A stretch of 64,000 nucleotides of DNA from CALCKU01 sp964607445. Its GTDB lineage: Bacteria; Pseudomonadota; Alphaproteobacteria; Caulobacterales; Maricaulaceae. Positions 17,010 through 24,357 of the stretch are shown here, one piece after another (the stretch's first letter is position 1; each line of letters opens with the position of its first letter). A program made the position numbers and the translations under genes. A model generated the notes under the pieces. The model saw only the letters and a list, made by a program, of their open reading frames with translations. It did no database searches and had not been told where the DNA came from. The stretch covers positions 124,001 to 188,000 of the forward strand of contig CAZSKN010000001.1 in NCBI GenBank assembly GCA_964607445.1. The letters run 5' to 3'.

Positions 17010-17059
17010 CTAACATGGCATTCGCCTGACGCAAGAATGAACTGTAAAATTCTCTTATG

Positions 17060-17076
17060 AAGAGGTTTAACCTCTT
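17060..17076. promoter_or_regulatory. Inverted repeat, candidate operator between dcd and apaG
   Basis: AAGAGGTT-T-AACCTCTT is a perfect 8+8 inverted repeat around one base, located 51 bases from the dcd start and 92 bases from the apaG start. A third related half-site (TTCTCTT) lies just before it at 17050-17056. The shape is that of an operator for a dimeric regulator. No regulator gene adjoins it. Confidence 0.35.
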
Positions 17077-17167
17077 GCACTTTTAAGCAGAACGCGAGAT
17101 GCTAATGGACGAGAAGCGTGTCGCATAATTTTTAAATACAATCATGGCACAAAGACAGGATCATCGC

Positions 17168-17560
17168 ATGTATGAACAAAAAACAAGAGACGTTGTTGTA
17201 CGGGTCGAACCAGACTTCCTTGATGAGCAATCTTCGCCTGACGATGACCGTTTTATCTGGGCCTATACGGTCGAGATCGAAAATCAGGGCGTGACCGATT
17301 ATCAGGTCATGGAAAGGTTCTGGAAGATCGCAGATAGTCGGGGTCATGTCCAAGAAGTGCGCGGGGCCGGTGTGGTCGGCGAAAAGCCTGTCGTACGCCC
17401 CGGTGAAACCTTTCGCTATACATCCGGCGCGCCGCTCACGGCCCCGTCTGGAGTTATGCTTGGGTCTTACACCTTGGAAACACCGGACGGCGAAAGCTTT
17501 GACGTTGATATTCCTCTGTTTAGCCTCGAAAGCCCGCACGAAGCCCGCTTAATGAATTAA
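17168..17560 (+). CDS. apaG: ApaG domain protein
   Basis: A 130-residue ApaG protein: a fibronectin-III-like beta sandwich with EQSSPDDDRFIWAYTVEIEN, VEEVRGAGVVGE-type and GETFRYTSGAPLTAPSGVM motifs at their usual places. The family is linked to divalent-cation efflux or pyrophosphate handling, but the biochemical function remains unclear. I choose ATG 17168 (MYEQKTRD), because the upstream ATG at 17144 would add eight non-conserved residues and the family starts at this point. A long hairpin follows its stop. Confidence 0.92.
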   Translation: MYEQKTRDVVVRVEPDFLDEQSSPDDDRFIWAYTVEIENQGVTDYQVMERFWKIADSRGHVQEVRGAGVVGEKPVVRPGETFRYTSGAPLTAPSGVMLGSYTLETPDGESFDVDIPLFSLESPHEARLMN

Positions 17561-17572
17561 ACGCAAAACCTC

Positions 17573-17602
17573 TTTTAAGAGCCTCTTTCAAGGCTCTTAA
17601 AA
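17573..17602. terminator. Perfect 11-bp hairpin downstream of apaG
   Basis: TTTTAAGAGCC and GGCTCTTAAAA form a perfect 11-bp stem with an 8-base loop, 13 bases after the apaG stop. It lacks a long T tract beyond the stem, but the right arm is preceded by A and followed by TTAAAT, so it could act as a weak bidirectional terminator or a transcript-stabilising stem. It separates apaG from the exporter locus. Confidence 0.45.
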
Positions 17603-17680
17603 TTAAATAAATCTATAAACAATTTCCGGTCTGCGCCACATAGGGCTTTACGTGTCCTAACTTGGCTAATATCAGAAGAT

Positions 17681-17887
17681 ATGACTGAAAATCTCTACCG
17701 CAAAGAGGCTCTTGAGAGTCGGAATAAAAGCCTATATGGCGAAATTATCTTAAATAGCCCCCCCAAAACATGGTGGATAATCGCTTTACTGATCGTGACC
17801 CTTGGCGGCGTTGTATCCGCCCTGTTTTGGGGAGAGATTCCAACACAAGACGGCCCCGTACGGCTTATTGATTGGATTTTGAAATAA
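17681..17887 (+). CDS. Truncated HlyD/CvaA-type membrane fusion protein (stub)
   Basis: A 68-residue protein that corresponds only to the N-terminus of bacteriocin-type HlyD/CvaA fusion proteins: the cytoplasmic motif LYRKEALESRNKSLYGEIIL (family form LF-R-x-EALE-x-R), one transmembrane helix at about 29-50 (WWIIALLIVTLGGVVSALFW), then only about 18 residues where the periplasmic barrel, lipoyl and helical-hairpin domains should be. It ends at TAA 17885-17887 and the exporter ATG follows after 2 bases, so there is no room for a missing remainder and the two are translationally coupled. The assignment rests on pattern memory of the family N-terminus. It may tether or regulate the exporter rather than bridge to an outer-membrane channel. 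Confidence 0.7.
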   Translation: MTENLYRKEALESRNKSLYGEIILNSPPKTWWIIALLIVTLGGVVSALFWGEIPTQDGPVRLIDWILK

Positions 17888-17889
17888 TC

Positions 17890-19965
17890 ATGACCCAAGT
17901 CAAAACATTTCGCAACGGACATCTCCCCGTGATCTTGCAAACGGAGGCCACAGAATGTGGCTTGGCCTGTATGGCAATGATTGCCCGATATTATGGCCAT
18001 AACGTCGATTTGAATGTCTTGCGTGAAAAACACCTGATTTCACTCAAAGGGGCCTCGTTGAAAAGCCTTATGGCCATTGCCGGGTCTTTGCACCTCGCGC
18101 CACGCCCCCTACGCTTGGATATGGAGCATTTGGAGAAACTGCAATTACCTGCAATCTTGCATTGGGACCTTAATCATTTTGTTGTCCTTAAAAAAATCAC
18201 CCGCACCAAAGCTCATATCATTGATCCCGGCTTGGGATTGCGGGTCATGCCGCTCTCGAAATTTTCAACCCATTTCACGGGCATCGCGCTTGAATTGTCT
18301 CCAACCGCAGAGTTTTCCCCGATTAATGCCCGTTTAACACCACATTTACGTCTACTCTGGCATCGTCTCGTCGGCTTGAAACGGGCCATTTTTCAAACAC
18401 TCACCCTGTCCATCCTCTTACAATTCGTACTCTTGATTTCTCCGTTCTACTTACAATTGGTCGTCGATGCTGCCTTACCGCGCACGGATCATCATCTGCT
18501 TTGGGTTTTAATGCTGGGGTTTGGGGTCTTAGCCCTCATCCGGGCCTTATCTGAAGCCAGTCGAAGTTGGGCGATACTCGTTTATGGGAATCAAATGAGC
18601 TTGCAAATGGTTGGAAATGTTTTTCGACACCTCATCCGTCTCCCGACCAGCTATTTTGAAAAACGCCATGTCGGGGACTTAATTTCACGAATCGGCAGCA
18701 CTAAACCCATTCAAGAAGCGCTGACCCAATCTGTTGTGGCCGTTTTAATCGACGGATTAATGGCCCTTCTCATGCTTATCGTCATGTTTCTTTACGCTCC
18801 ACTATTAGGCACGATTGTCTTGGCAAGTGTCGCCCTTCTTATCCTGATTACCATTTTGATTTACCCCCATTTACGCCGCACACAGGAGGAGGCTATTTTT
18901 GCTGGCGCCTTAGAGAACACCCATGTGATCGAGACCATCCGAGCCAGCACCACAATCAAGCTTTTCGGGCGAGAAGCCACACGCGAGGCCGCATGGAGAA
19001 ATCTTTACACCGACTTTATCAATGCCAATGTCGAATACGGAAAATACACAATTTGGCAACGTTTCGCAGAAACAACCCTTATCGGCTTACAGCTTATTTT
19101 CGTTGTTTTTGCTGCGGCAAAAATCATGATGGCCGATGGCAGTAACTTTACAGTCGGCATGTTGCTCGCCTTTTTAGCCTATCGGCAATATTTCACCGAT
19201 AGCGTTACGCAACTTTTGCAAAAAGCAATAGAGTTTCGCCTCCTGAGCTTGCATATGGACCGGCTGGCCGACATTATTTTCGCCGAAACCGAAAAAAGAA
19301 CAAATGACATCAAACTGGGCACAGAAGAGATTAAAGGCGATATCGAACTTAAAAACTTATGGTTTAGATATTCCCCGCTCGACCCTTGGATCATAGAAAA
19401 TTATTCAACGACACTATCGGCTGGAACGATGACGACCTTTACAGGTCTCTCTGGAGGCGGCAAGACAACATTAATGAAACTTATCCTTGGGCTTTACACG
19501 CCCACAAAAGGTGACATTCTCATCGATGGTAAACCTCTGTCTGAAATCGGCCTGAATCACTGGCGGTCTCGCCTCGGCGTTGTTATGCAAGACGATCAGC
19601 TATTATCAGGATCTATAGCCGATAATATAAGTTTCTTTGATCCGGAAATTGATATGCAAAAAGTTATCCGTGCGGCCAAGGCCGCAAAGGTGCACGATGA
19701 TATTGCTGCCATCCCTATGGACTATATGTCTATGGTCGGAAATATGGGGTCCGTCCTGTCGGGTGGACAAAGACAAAGAGTTCTACTGGCGCGCGCACTT
19801 TACCATGACCCCAAAGTGTTATGCTTGGACGAAGGTACGGCAAATCTGGACGTCGAAACCGAAAAACAGATTGTCGCAACCCTCAAATCTCTGCCGATCA
19901 CCCGCATCATTGTCGCGCACCGACCCGCTTTCATAAAGGCGTCAGATCGCGTTTTAGTTATCTAA
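17890..19965 (+). CDS. Peptidase-containing ABC transporter (C39, CvaB/RaxB type)
   Basis: A 691-residue half-size exporter that cleaves double-glycine leaders and exports the cargo. The C39 peptidase domain (about 10-135) is intact: Gln17, catalytic Cys23 in ECGLAC, His96 in HWDLNHFVVL and Asp112 in IIDPG. A six-helix membrane domain follows (about 155-425). The nucleotide-binding domain has Walker A GLSGGGKTT at 519-527, signature LSGGQ at 623-627, Walker B with Asp647-Glu648, and H-loop His677. I start at ATG 17890 rather than 17872 because it brings the peptidase motif to its usual distance and sits 2 bases after the stub gene. The likely cargo is the 22-residue peptide encoded 150 bases downstream. 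Confidence 0.95.
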   Translation: MTQVKTFRNGHLPVILQTEATECGLACMAMIARYYGHNVDLNVLREKHLISLKGASLKSLMAIAGSLHLAPRPLRLDMEHLEKLQLPAILHWDLNHFVVLKKITRTKAHIIDPGLGLRVMPLSKFSTHFTGIALELSPTAEFSPINARLTPHLRLLWHRLVGLKRAIFQTLTLSILLQFVLLISPFYLQLVVDAALPRTDHHLLWVLMLGFGVLALIRALSEASRSWAILVYGNQMSLQMVGNVFRHLIRLPTSYFEKRHVGDLISRIGSTKPIQEALTQSVVAVLIDGLMALLMLIVMFLYAPLLGTIVLASVALLILITILIYPHLRRTQEEAIFAGALENTHVIETIRASTTIKLFGREATREAAWRNLYTDFINANVEYGKYTIWQRFAETTLIGLQLIFVVFAAAKIMMADGSNFTVGMLLAFLAYRQYFTDSVTQLLQKAIEFRLLSLHMDRLADIIFAETEKRTNDIKLGTEEIKGDIELKNLWFRYSPLDPWIIENYSTTLSAGTMTTFTGLSGGGKTTLMKLILGLYTPTKGDILIDGKPLSEIGLNHWRSRLGVVMQDDQLLSGSIADNISFFDPEIDMQKVIRAAKAAKVHDDIAAIPMDYMSMVGNMGSVLSGGQRQRVLLARALYHDPKVLCLDEGTANLDVETEKQIVATLKSLPITRIIVAHRPAFIKASDRVLVI

Positions 19966-20006
19966 AGGGCGAATTTTAAGAAGAATTTTCTCTAAATAAG
20001 ACATTT

Positions 20007-20034
20007 TTGACAAAAATAAGCTTAAAAATATGAA
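20007..20034 (+). promoter_or_regulatory. Candidate promoter for the double-glycine peptide gene
   Basis: A perfect TTGACA at 20007-20012 is followed after 16 bases by TATGAA at 20029-20034 (4 of 6 match to TATAAT) in very AT-rich DNA. The putative start site would be about 75 bases before the peptide ATG. It would let the peptide be expressed apart from the exporter genes. Confidence 0.4.
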
Positions 20035-20115
20035 AATTTATCTTGAACTTTACAGATAGCTTGGCTTTAGTGTTCTTGGTAATAATTATATTGCCAGAAG
20101 AAAAGGAGAGTTTCT

Positions 20116-20184
20116 ATGCGTGAGCTAACTCTTGAAGAAATCGAAGTTGTAGCGGGCGGACGTCCGATTATTGTTGATTATTAA
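20116..20184 (+). CDS. Double-glycine leader peptide with 7-residue core
   Basis: A 22-codon gene, too short for ordinary gene callers. ATG 20116 has a strong RBS, AGGAGA at 20103-20108. The first 15 residues, MRELTLEEIEVVAGG, are an ideal bacteriocin/microcin-type leader: MREL start, acidic amphipathic helix with hydrophobic residues at the spacing recognised by C39 peptidases, and GG at the cleavage site. The predicted core is only RPIIVDY, followed by TAA and two hairpins. It lies 150 bases downstream of an intact C39 exporter on the same strand. Such leaders are known in Gram-negative microcins, but those cores are usually tens of residues. A 7-residue core is in the size range of signalling peptides; function is not known. 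Confidence 0.85.
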   Translation: MRELTLEEIEVVAGGRPIIVDY

Positions 20185-20199
20185 TCAATACACAACTTC

Positions 20200-20215
20200 A
20201 AACCCCTAAGGGTTT
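20200..20215 (+). terminator. First hairpin after the peptide gene
   Basis: AAACCC and GGGTTT pair perfectly around CTAA, 15 bases after the peptide stop. It has no T tract beyond the stem and probably works with the stronger hairpin immediately downstream. Confidence 0.45.
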
Positions 20216-20224
20216 GATGTGGGT

Positions 20225-20246
20225 ACCCGCTTCGGCGGGTTTTTTT
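20225..20246 (+). terminator. Strong intrinsic terminator after the peptide gene
   Basis: ACCCGC-TTCG-GCGGGT is a 6-bp GC-rich stem closed by the extra-stable TTCG tetraloop, followed directly by seven T including the last stem base. It ends the exporter-peptide unit and isolates it from the histidine-kinase gene at 20324. Confidence 0.9.
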
Positions 20247-20323
20247 ATGTCTTTTGTTCAAAACTGCTTCGGCGAGGGTCCGATACACACATTGTATTAA
20301 CACTCTTTGTATAGTTTTCGGAC

Positions 20324-23239
20324 ATGTATTCATGGTTTAAAATCAAACCCATACTCAGGGTTTTAAAAATAATAATACACGTTTTATTCCACGTTGCTTT
20401 TTGGAGCGTTCAGCCTATTGCTGCGCAGACTATGGCCGCACAGACTATACCCGGTTTGTCGCAAGAAACACGAGATTTGGCCATTAAAATCGGGCGTCAA
20501 ATTGAAGATGAAAACCTGATCTCGCAACAAAGTGACAAATTTGATATAGATAGCATACAAAATTTACCGCCGCATAAACGCCTCACAAAATTACGCGCCC
20601 TTGTTTATGGAGCTTTAAATAAAAGTAATAATTTGGACCTGTCCGAAATCGTAACGGAGTATAACTTACTCGCTAAACTTGGATCCAAACGAGACCAGAA
20701 TATTGGCAAGATGTTCTCGGATATTATGCAAACGTATAATATTGAAAAACCTCGTGAAAACCTTGTTCGAATTAACAAGGCATTAGACCCTTATAAAAAA
20801 CATGAAGATTGGTTTATTGCACAGAATGCATGGCTTTTCACGAGTCTGTTTACTTCATATAATTTCAATGGAAATTTGGCTCTGCAACAAGCAGAAACCG
20901 CCCTTAACCTCATTCCCAATAAATTATCTGTTGAGGTAACAGAAGCTAAAATTGAAATCACAGATCATATAGCCTATCTCCACAACTTATTACGCAATCC
21001 AACCCTTGCCGTAAAAAACACAGAAAAATTAATCGCCTTAAAAAAAACCGCAGGTCGGACTATTGATGGCACCAATATCATCAATAATATGATCTATGCC
21101 TTTGGCAGTTGGCGAGATCATGAAACCGCCGTAGAACTTGCCACGATCTTATCCCGAATTGAAGACAAATCTACATCGGGTGTGCCGGGCCTTACCCAGA
21201 TGCGGGTCGCCCAAACCTTGATTGAACAAGGTCGTTATAAAGAAGCCGCAGTTCATATAGAGATCGGATTGGAGAAAGCAAAGGTCCAATCCATTTATGA
21301 AACCCTGTCTATCTTACAGGTCAGCGCTTTAGCTGGAACCGGACAGGTTTCCAAAGCGCAAGCTGCCTTAGCTAAGTTTGAAAAAACCGTCCCTAAAGAA
21401 AAACAAGTTTCAGGAAGCGCTCCGCAACGTATTCTACACGCCAAAGCCCTTATCGCGGCAGCCAGGGGTGATGCCAAAACCACGCAAAAACTCATGAACC
21501 TACGCATGGATGCCGGTGTTCAAGGTGTTTTAAAGGCCAATAATTCTGATTCCGCCAAATTACTGGCAACATTGGAAAACTCCAAAAACCGTCAACAAGA
21601 ACGTGAAGGTGCGATGAAACGTGAAACCGTACTTAAACAGGCAGAGTTGGAACAAAAACAAAAAGCCAATATTTTATTGTTGGTATTATCGGCTTTCATG
21701 GCGACAGCGGCCTTTGTTTCGATATTATTTGCTCGCTTTCGCTCACGCGTTGCGGATCAATTGGGCCTAGCCGCCGAACAAGCTTTGGCAGGTGAGAAGG
21801 CGAAATCAGAGTTCCTAGCCGTTATGTCTCATGAACTCCGGACACCGTTAAATGGAATTATAGGCATTGCCGACCTGCTCGCAATGACAGCCCCGACAGA
21901 AGACCTCCGACACAAAACAAATATTATCTTGAATTCAGGTAATGATCTCTTGGCGCTCGTCGAAAGTATTATGGATATGTCACGCCTTGAAGCCGGCGAA
22001 TTTGAAGTCTTTAATGATATGACCAATATTCGGGATATCGTCATGGATGTTGATAATGAGTGGCGATCCGAAATCGAAACCAAATCCATTATATTTACAA
22101 CCTTTGTCGATAGTAGCGTCCCGAACTATATTTACACGGACGCGCAGCGCCTGCGCCAAAGCTTGTCCAATCTCGTATCCAACGCTGCGAAATTCACACA
22201 AGACGGACGTATTCATGTTCACCTATCCGCGCTGGATATAGAAAATTCCGAAGATACATGTCTGAAAATTATCGTCGCAGACACTGGGGCCGGCATGACA
22301 CCGGAAGTTATTGATCGTTTGTTCAAACCCTTTGTCCAAGCTGACACCTCTATCACTCGTAAATTTGGCGGAGCGGGCCTTGGCCTTGCCATTACCCAGA
22401 ACCTTGCACGGTTAATGGGAGGGGATGTTGAACTCATCTCGCGCTCGGGACGGGGATCGGAATTTACTTTAACAATACGAGGTAAAAGCCAAGACGATAT
22501 TCATGAACCAGTCCCTGCCACCAGTATGGTCGCCCCGCAACAAAGTGAAAACCAAAGTCCGTCACACCTCCAAGCCGATAGAGCGCCCATACAGGCAAGA
22601 GGTGAAGCGCAACAAGTACCACGCCACCAGACACAGGCACAAGAGATACAGGCACAGCTATGGGTACAAGCAAAGCTACAGGCTCCGGTACAAACACCTG
22701 TACGTTTGCCCACCTCTCATCCCGTCAAGCCCGCGCATGACCCTGCAATGACGACGGAGCATGCCCATGACATCTTAAATAAATTAAACGTCCTCGTCGT
22801 TGACGATATTCCGTCAAATCAAGACGTCGCGAGTATTATGCTTGGATCTATGGGATGTGAAGTTCACCGCGCGTGGAACGGAAATGAAGCCATAAACGCC
22901 TTAAAGGTTCAAAACTTCGACCTTATTCTCATGGATATTCATATGCCGGAAATGGATGGCATAGAGGCGAGTCGCCAGATTCGTGTCACGCCAAGCCCCT
23001 ACCAGAACATTCCGATCATTGCGCTTACCGCAGACCCCAAAGCCGACACAAATGCGGCAGCCATGGAAGCCGGTATCAATTTCTTCCTTAAAAAGCCAGT
23101 TATAAAAGCAGAGTTAATCAAGGCCGTAAAATTCCTGACGCATCAACCGGCGCAAGCCCTGGATCACTCCACCCCGACCTCGCGCGAAAACCCGCACGCA
23201 AACCCGCAGTTGAGCGCATCTAAAAAACACATCGCCTAA
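20324..23239 (+). CDS. Hybrid sensor histidine kinase with periplasmic helical-repeat domain
   Basis: A 971-residue membrane sensor. A signal or first TM segment (about 10-35) is followed by a periplasmic region of about 410 residues made of helical, TPR-like repeats, and a second TM at about 449-471. The cytoplasmic part has a HisKA domain with phospho-acceptor His503 (VMSHELRTPLNG), a complete HATPase domain (NLVSNAAKFT, DTGAGM, FGGAGLGLAI), a Gln/Pro/Ala-rich low-complexity linker of about 110 residues, and a receiver with Asp871 (LILMDIHMPEMDG). The gene lies 139 bases after the double-glycine peptide gene in the same orientation but behind a terminator. The ligand is unknown; the exported peptide is a candidate by proximity. 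No output regulator is adjacent. Confidence 0.9.
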   Translation: MYSWFKIKPILRVLKIIIHVLFHVAFWSVQPIAAQTMAAQTIPGLSQETRDLAIKIGRQIEDENLISQQSDKFDIDSIQNLPPHKRLTKLRALVYGALNKSNNLDLSEIVTEYNLLAKLGSKRDQNIGKMFSDIMQTYNIEKPRENLVRINKALDPYKKHEDWFIAQNAWLFTSLFTSYNFNGNLALQQAETALNLIPNKLSVEVTEAKIEITDHIAYLHNLLRNPTLAVKNTEKLIALKKTAGRTIDGTNIINNMIYAFGSWRDHETAVELATILSRIEDKSTSGVPGLTQMRVAQTLIEQGRYKEAAVHIEIGLEKAKVQSIYETLSILQVSALAGTGQVSKAQAALAKFEKTVPKEKQVSGSAPQRILHAKALIAAARGDAKTTQKLMNLRMDAGVQGVLKANNSDSAKLLATLENSKNRQQEREGAMKRETVLKQAELEQKQKANILLLVLSAFMATAAFVSILFARFRSRVADQLGLAAEQALAGEKAKSEFLAVMSHELRTPLNGIIGIADLLAMTAPTEDLRHKTNIILNSGNDLLALVESIMDMSRLEAGEFEVFNDMTNIRDIVMDVDNEWRSEIETKSIIFTTFVDSSVPNYIYTDAQRLRQSLSNLVSNAAKFTQDGRIHVHLSALDIENSEDTCLKIIVADTGAGMTPEVIDRLFKPFVQADTSITRKFGGAGLGLAITQNLARLMGGDVELISRSGRGSEFTLTIRGKSQDDIHEPVPATSMVAPQQSENQSPSHLQADRAPIQARGEAQQVPRHQTQAQEIQAQLWVQAKLQAPVQTPVRLPTSHPVKPAHDPAMTTEHAHDILNKLNVLVVDDIPSNQDVASIMLGSMGCEVHRAWNGNEAINALKVQNFDLILMDIHMPEMDGIEASRQIRVTPSPYQNIPIIALTADPKADTNAAAMEAGINFFLKKPVIKAELIKAVKFLTHQPAQALDHSTPTSRENPHANPQLSASKKHIA

Positions 23240-23307
23240 TCATACGCTACAACCCGAACGCATTACGTTGAGGCCCATAGAGCTTTCATAAACCGTTAAC
23301 AATTTTG

Positions 23308-23322
23308 TTAAACTTTTCTTAA
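23308..23322 (+). promoter_or_regulatory. Perfect CtrA box upstream of the Tad pilus operon
   Basis: TTAA (23308-23311), a 7-base spacer and TTAA (23319-23322) match the CtrA consensus exactly. A further TTAA at 23296-23299 extends the array. The box lies 87 bases before the cpaB start in an otherwise gene-free 169-base region. CtrA controls pilus genes in Caulobacter, and ctrA itself is in this window, so direct control of the operon is likely. Confidence 0.7.
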
Positions 23323-23408
23323 ACCGTCTTTTTTCACATAAATTTTGTATCTGCTGTTTAGCCTAACATTTCGCCGTAAATTTCGGCATGGGATGAAAGG
23401 GTAGAGTC

Positions 23409-24356
23409 GTGCGGATAAACACACTCGTTACATTAGGCGCATCAGCTGTCTTTGGAATATTAGCGGTCGTATTGGCGCGCGGCTGGATCAATGAGGCCAT
23501 ACAGTCCGAGTTTCGTCAGGTACCGACCTTACAAACGCAGCTGTCATCAGGACACGTGGAGACGGCTCCGGTCATTATTGCCGATGGTGATTTTAGTTTC
23601 GGTGATGAACTGACTCCACAGGCTCTTCGTCTCGTACAATATCCAGTAGATGCTGTACCTGTGGGAGCGTTTGCATCATTTGATGATTTATTTATAGACC
23701 CGGATAAGCGTACACTGGTTCTTTCCGCTATCGGGTTGAATGAACCTATATTGGCTCATAAAATCAACGGGCCCGGCGGCCGAGGCTCTCTTTCCGCACT
23801 CATTAGTGAAGGCATGCGCGCAATTTCCGTACGCATGAATGATGTAGACGGAGTGGCTGGTTTTGTATTGCCCGGAGATTATATCGATGTTGTATTCACG
23901 CGCGATGATATCGCCAGACGCAATGGGGCGGGAAATGCGCTGGTGTCTGATATTATCTTACAAAATATTCGGGTCTTGGGCATTGACCAAAACCTTGATA
24001 CCCAATCACAAGCTCCAGATATTGCCAAAGCCGTAACACTAGAGGTTACAAATGCCCAAGCACAGGCGTTAAACCTTGCTATGGATGCGGGCCGATTAAG
24101 CCTGACCTTACGCCGCGCAGGGGAGCAGAGCATTGATCAAGTTAAAACTTTAAAGCTTCACGAGATTGCAAAAACACCTAAACCGCGCGCGCACAAATAT
24201 GTCAAAAAATCTCGTCCCAAACCGACGCCCCAGCAGTCCGACATTTCTGGAACCGCGCAAGTGACCATTATTCGAGGCGAAAGCCGGGACGCCGTGAATG
24301 TCGTAAGTGAAAACACAATATCGGCAGATCCGGCCGATCAATTAGCGGGGGGGTAA
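23409..24356 (+). CDS. cpaB: Flp pilus assembly protein CpaB (RcpC)
   Basis: A 315-residue periplasmic Tad-system protein anchored by one N-terminal TM helix (about 5-25). A SAF-type domain follows (VIIADGDFSFGDELTPQALRLVQYP), then the RcpC domain with AISVRMNDVDGVAGFVLPGDYIDVVFT and QNIRVLGIDQNLD. The C-terminal 70 residues are basic and low-complexity. The start is GTG 23409, with AAAGGG about 8 bases upstream; no in-frame ATG lies before the TM. CpaB is thought to act with the CpaC secretin in the periplasm. It is the first gene of the Tad operon, behind a perfect CtrA box. Confidence 0.92.
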   Translation: MRINTLVTLGASAVFGILAVVLARGWINEAIQSEFRQVPTLQTQLSSGHVETAPVIIADGDFSFGDELTPQALRLVQYPVDAVPVGAFASFDDLFIDPDKRTLVLSAIGLNEPILAHKINGPGGRGSLSALISEGMRAISVRMNDVDGVAGFVLPGDYIDVVFTRDDIARRNGAGNALVSDIILQNIRVLGIDQNLDTQSQAPDIAKAVTLEVTNAQAQALNLAMDAGRLSLTLRRAGEQSIDQVKTLKLHEIAKTPKPRAHKYVKKSRPKPTPQQSDISGTAQVTIIRGESRDAVNVVSENTISADPADQLAGG

Positions 24357-24357
24357 C

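Noticed and set aside
17144..17539. A minus-strand 135-codon frame opposite apaG
   Set aside because: It lies wholly opposite apaG, a well-supported gene, and has no recognisable motif.
17681..17887. Reading the short fusion-protein gene as a sequencing frameshift of a full-length gene
   Set aside because: The exporter start follows after 2 bases, so the missing several hundred residues cannot be hidden in another frame.
20161..20210. A longer core for the double-glycine peptide in another frame
   Set aside because: A +1 shift adds only about 15 residues before a stop within the first hairpin, and the terminator starts directly after the short frame.
22464..22751. Several overlapping frames on both strands over the kinase linker
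   Set aside because: They arise from the biased composition of the Gln/Pro/Ala-rich linker inside the kinase gene.
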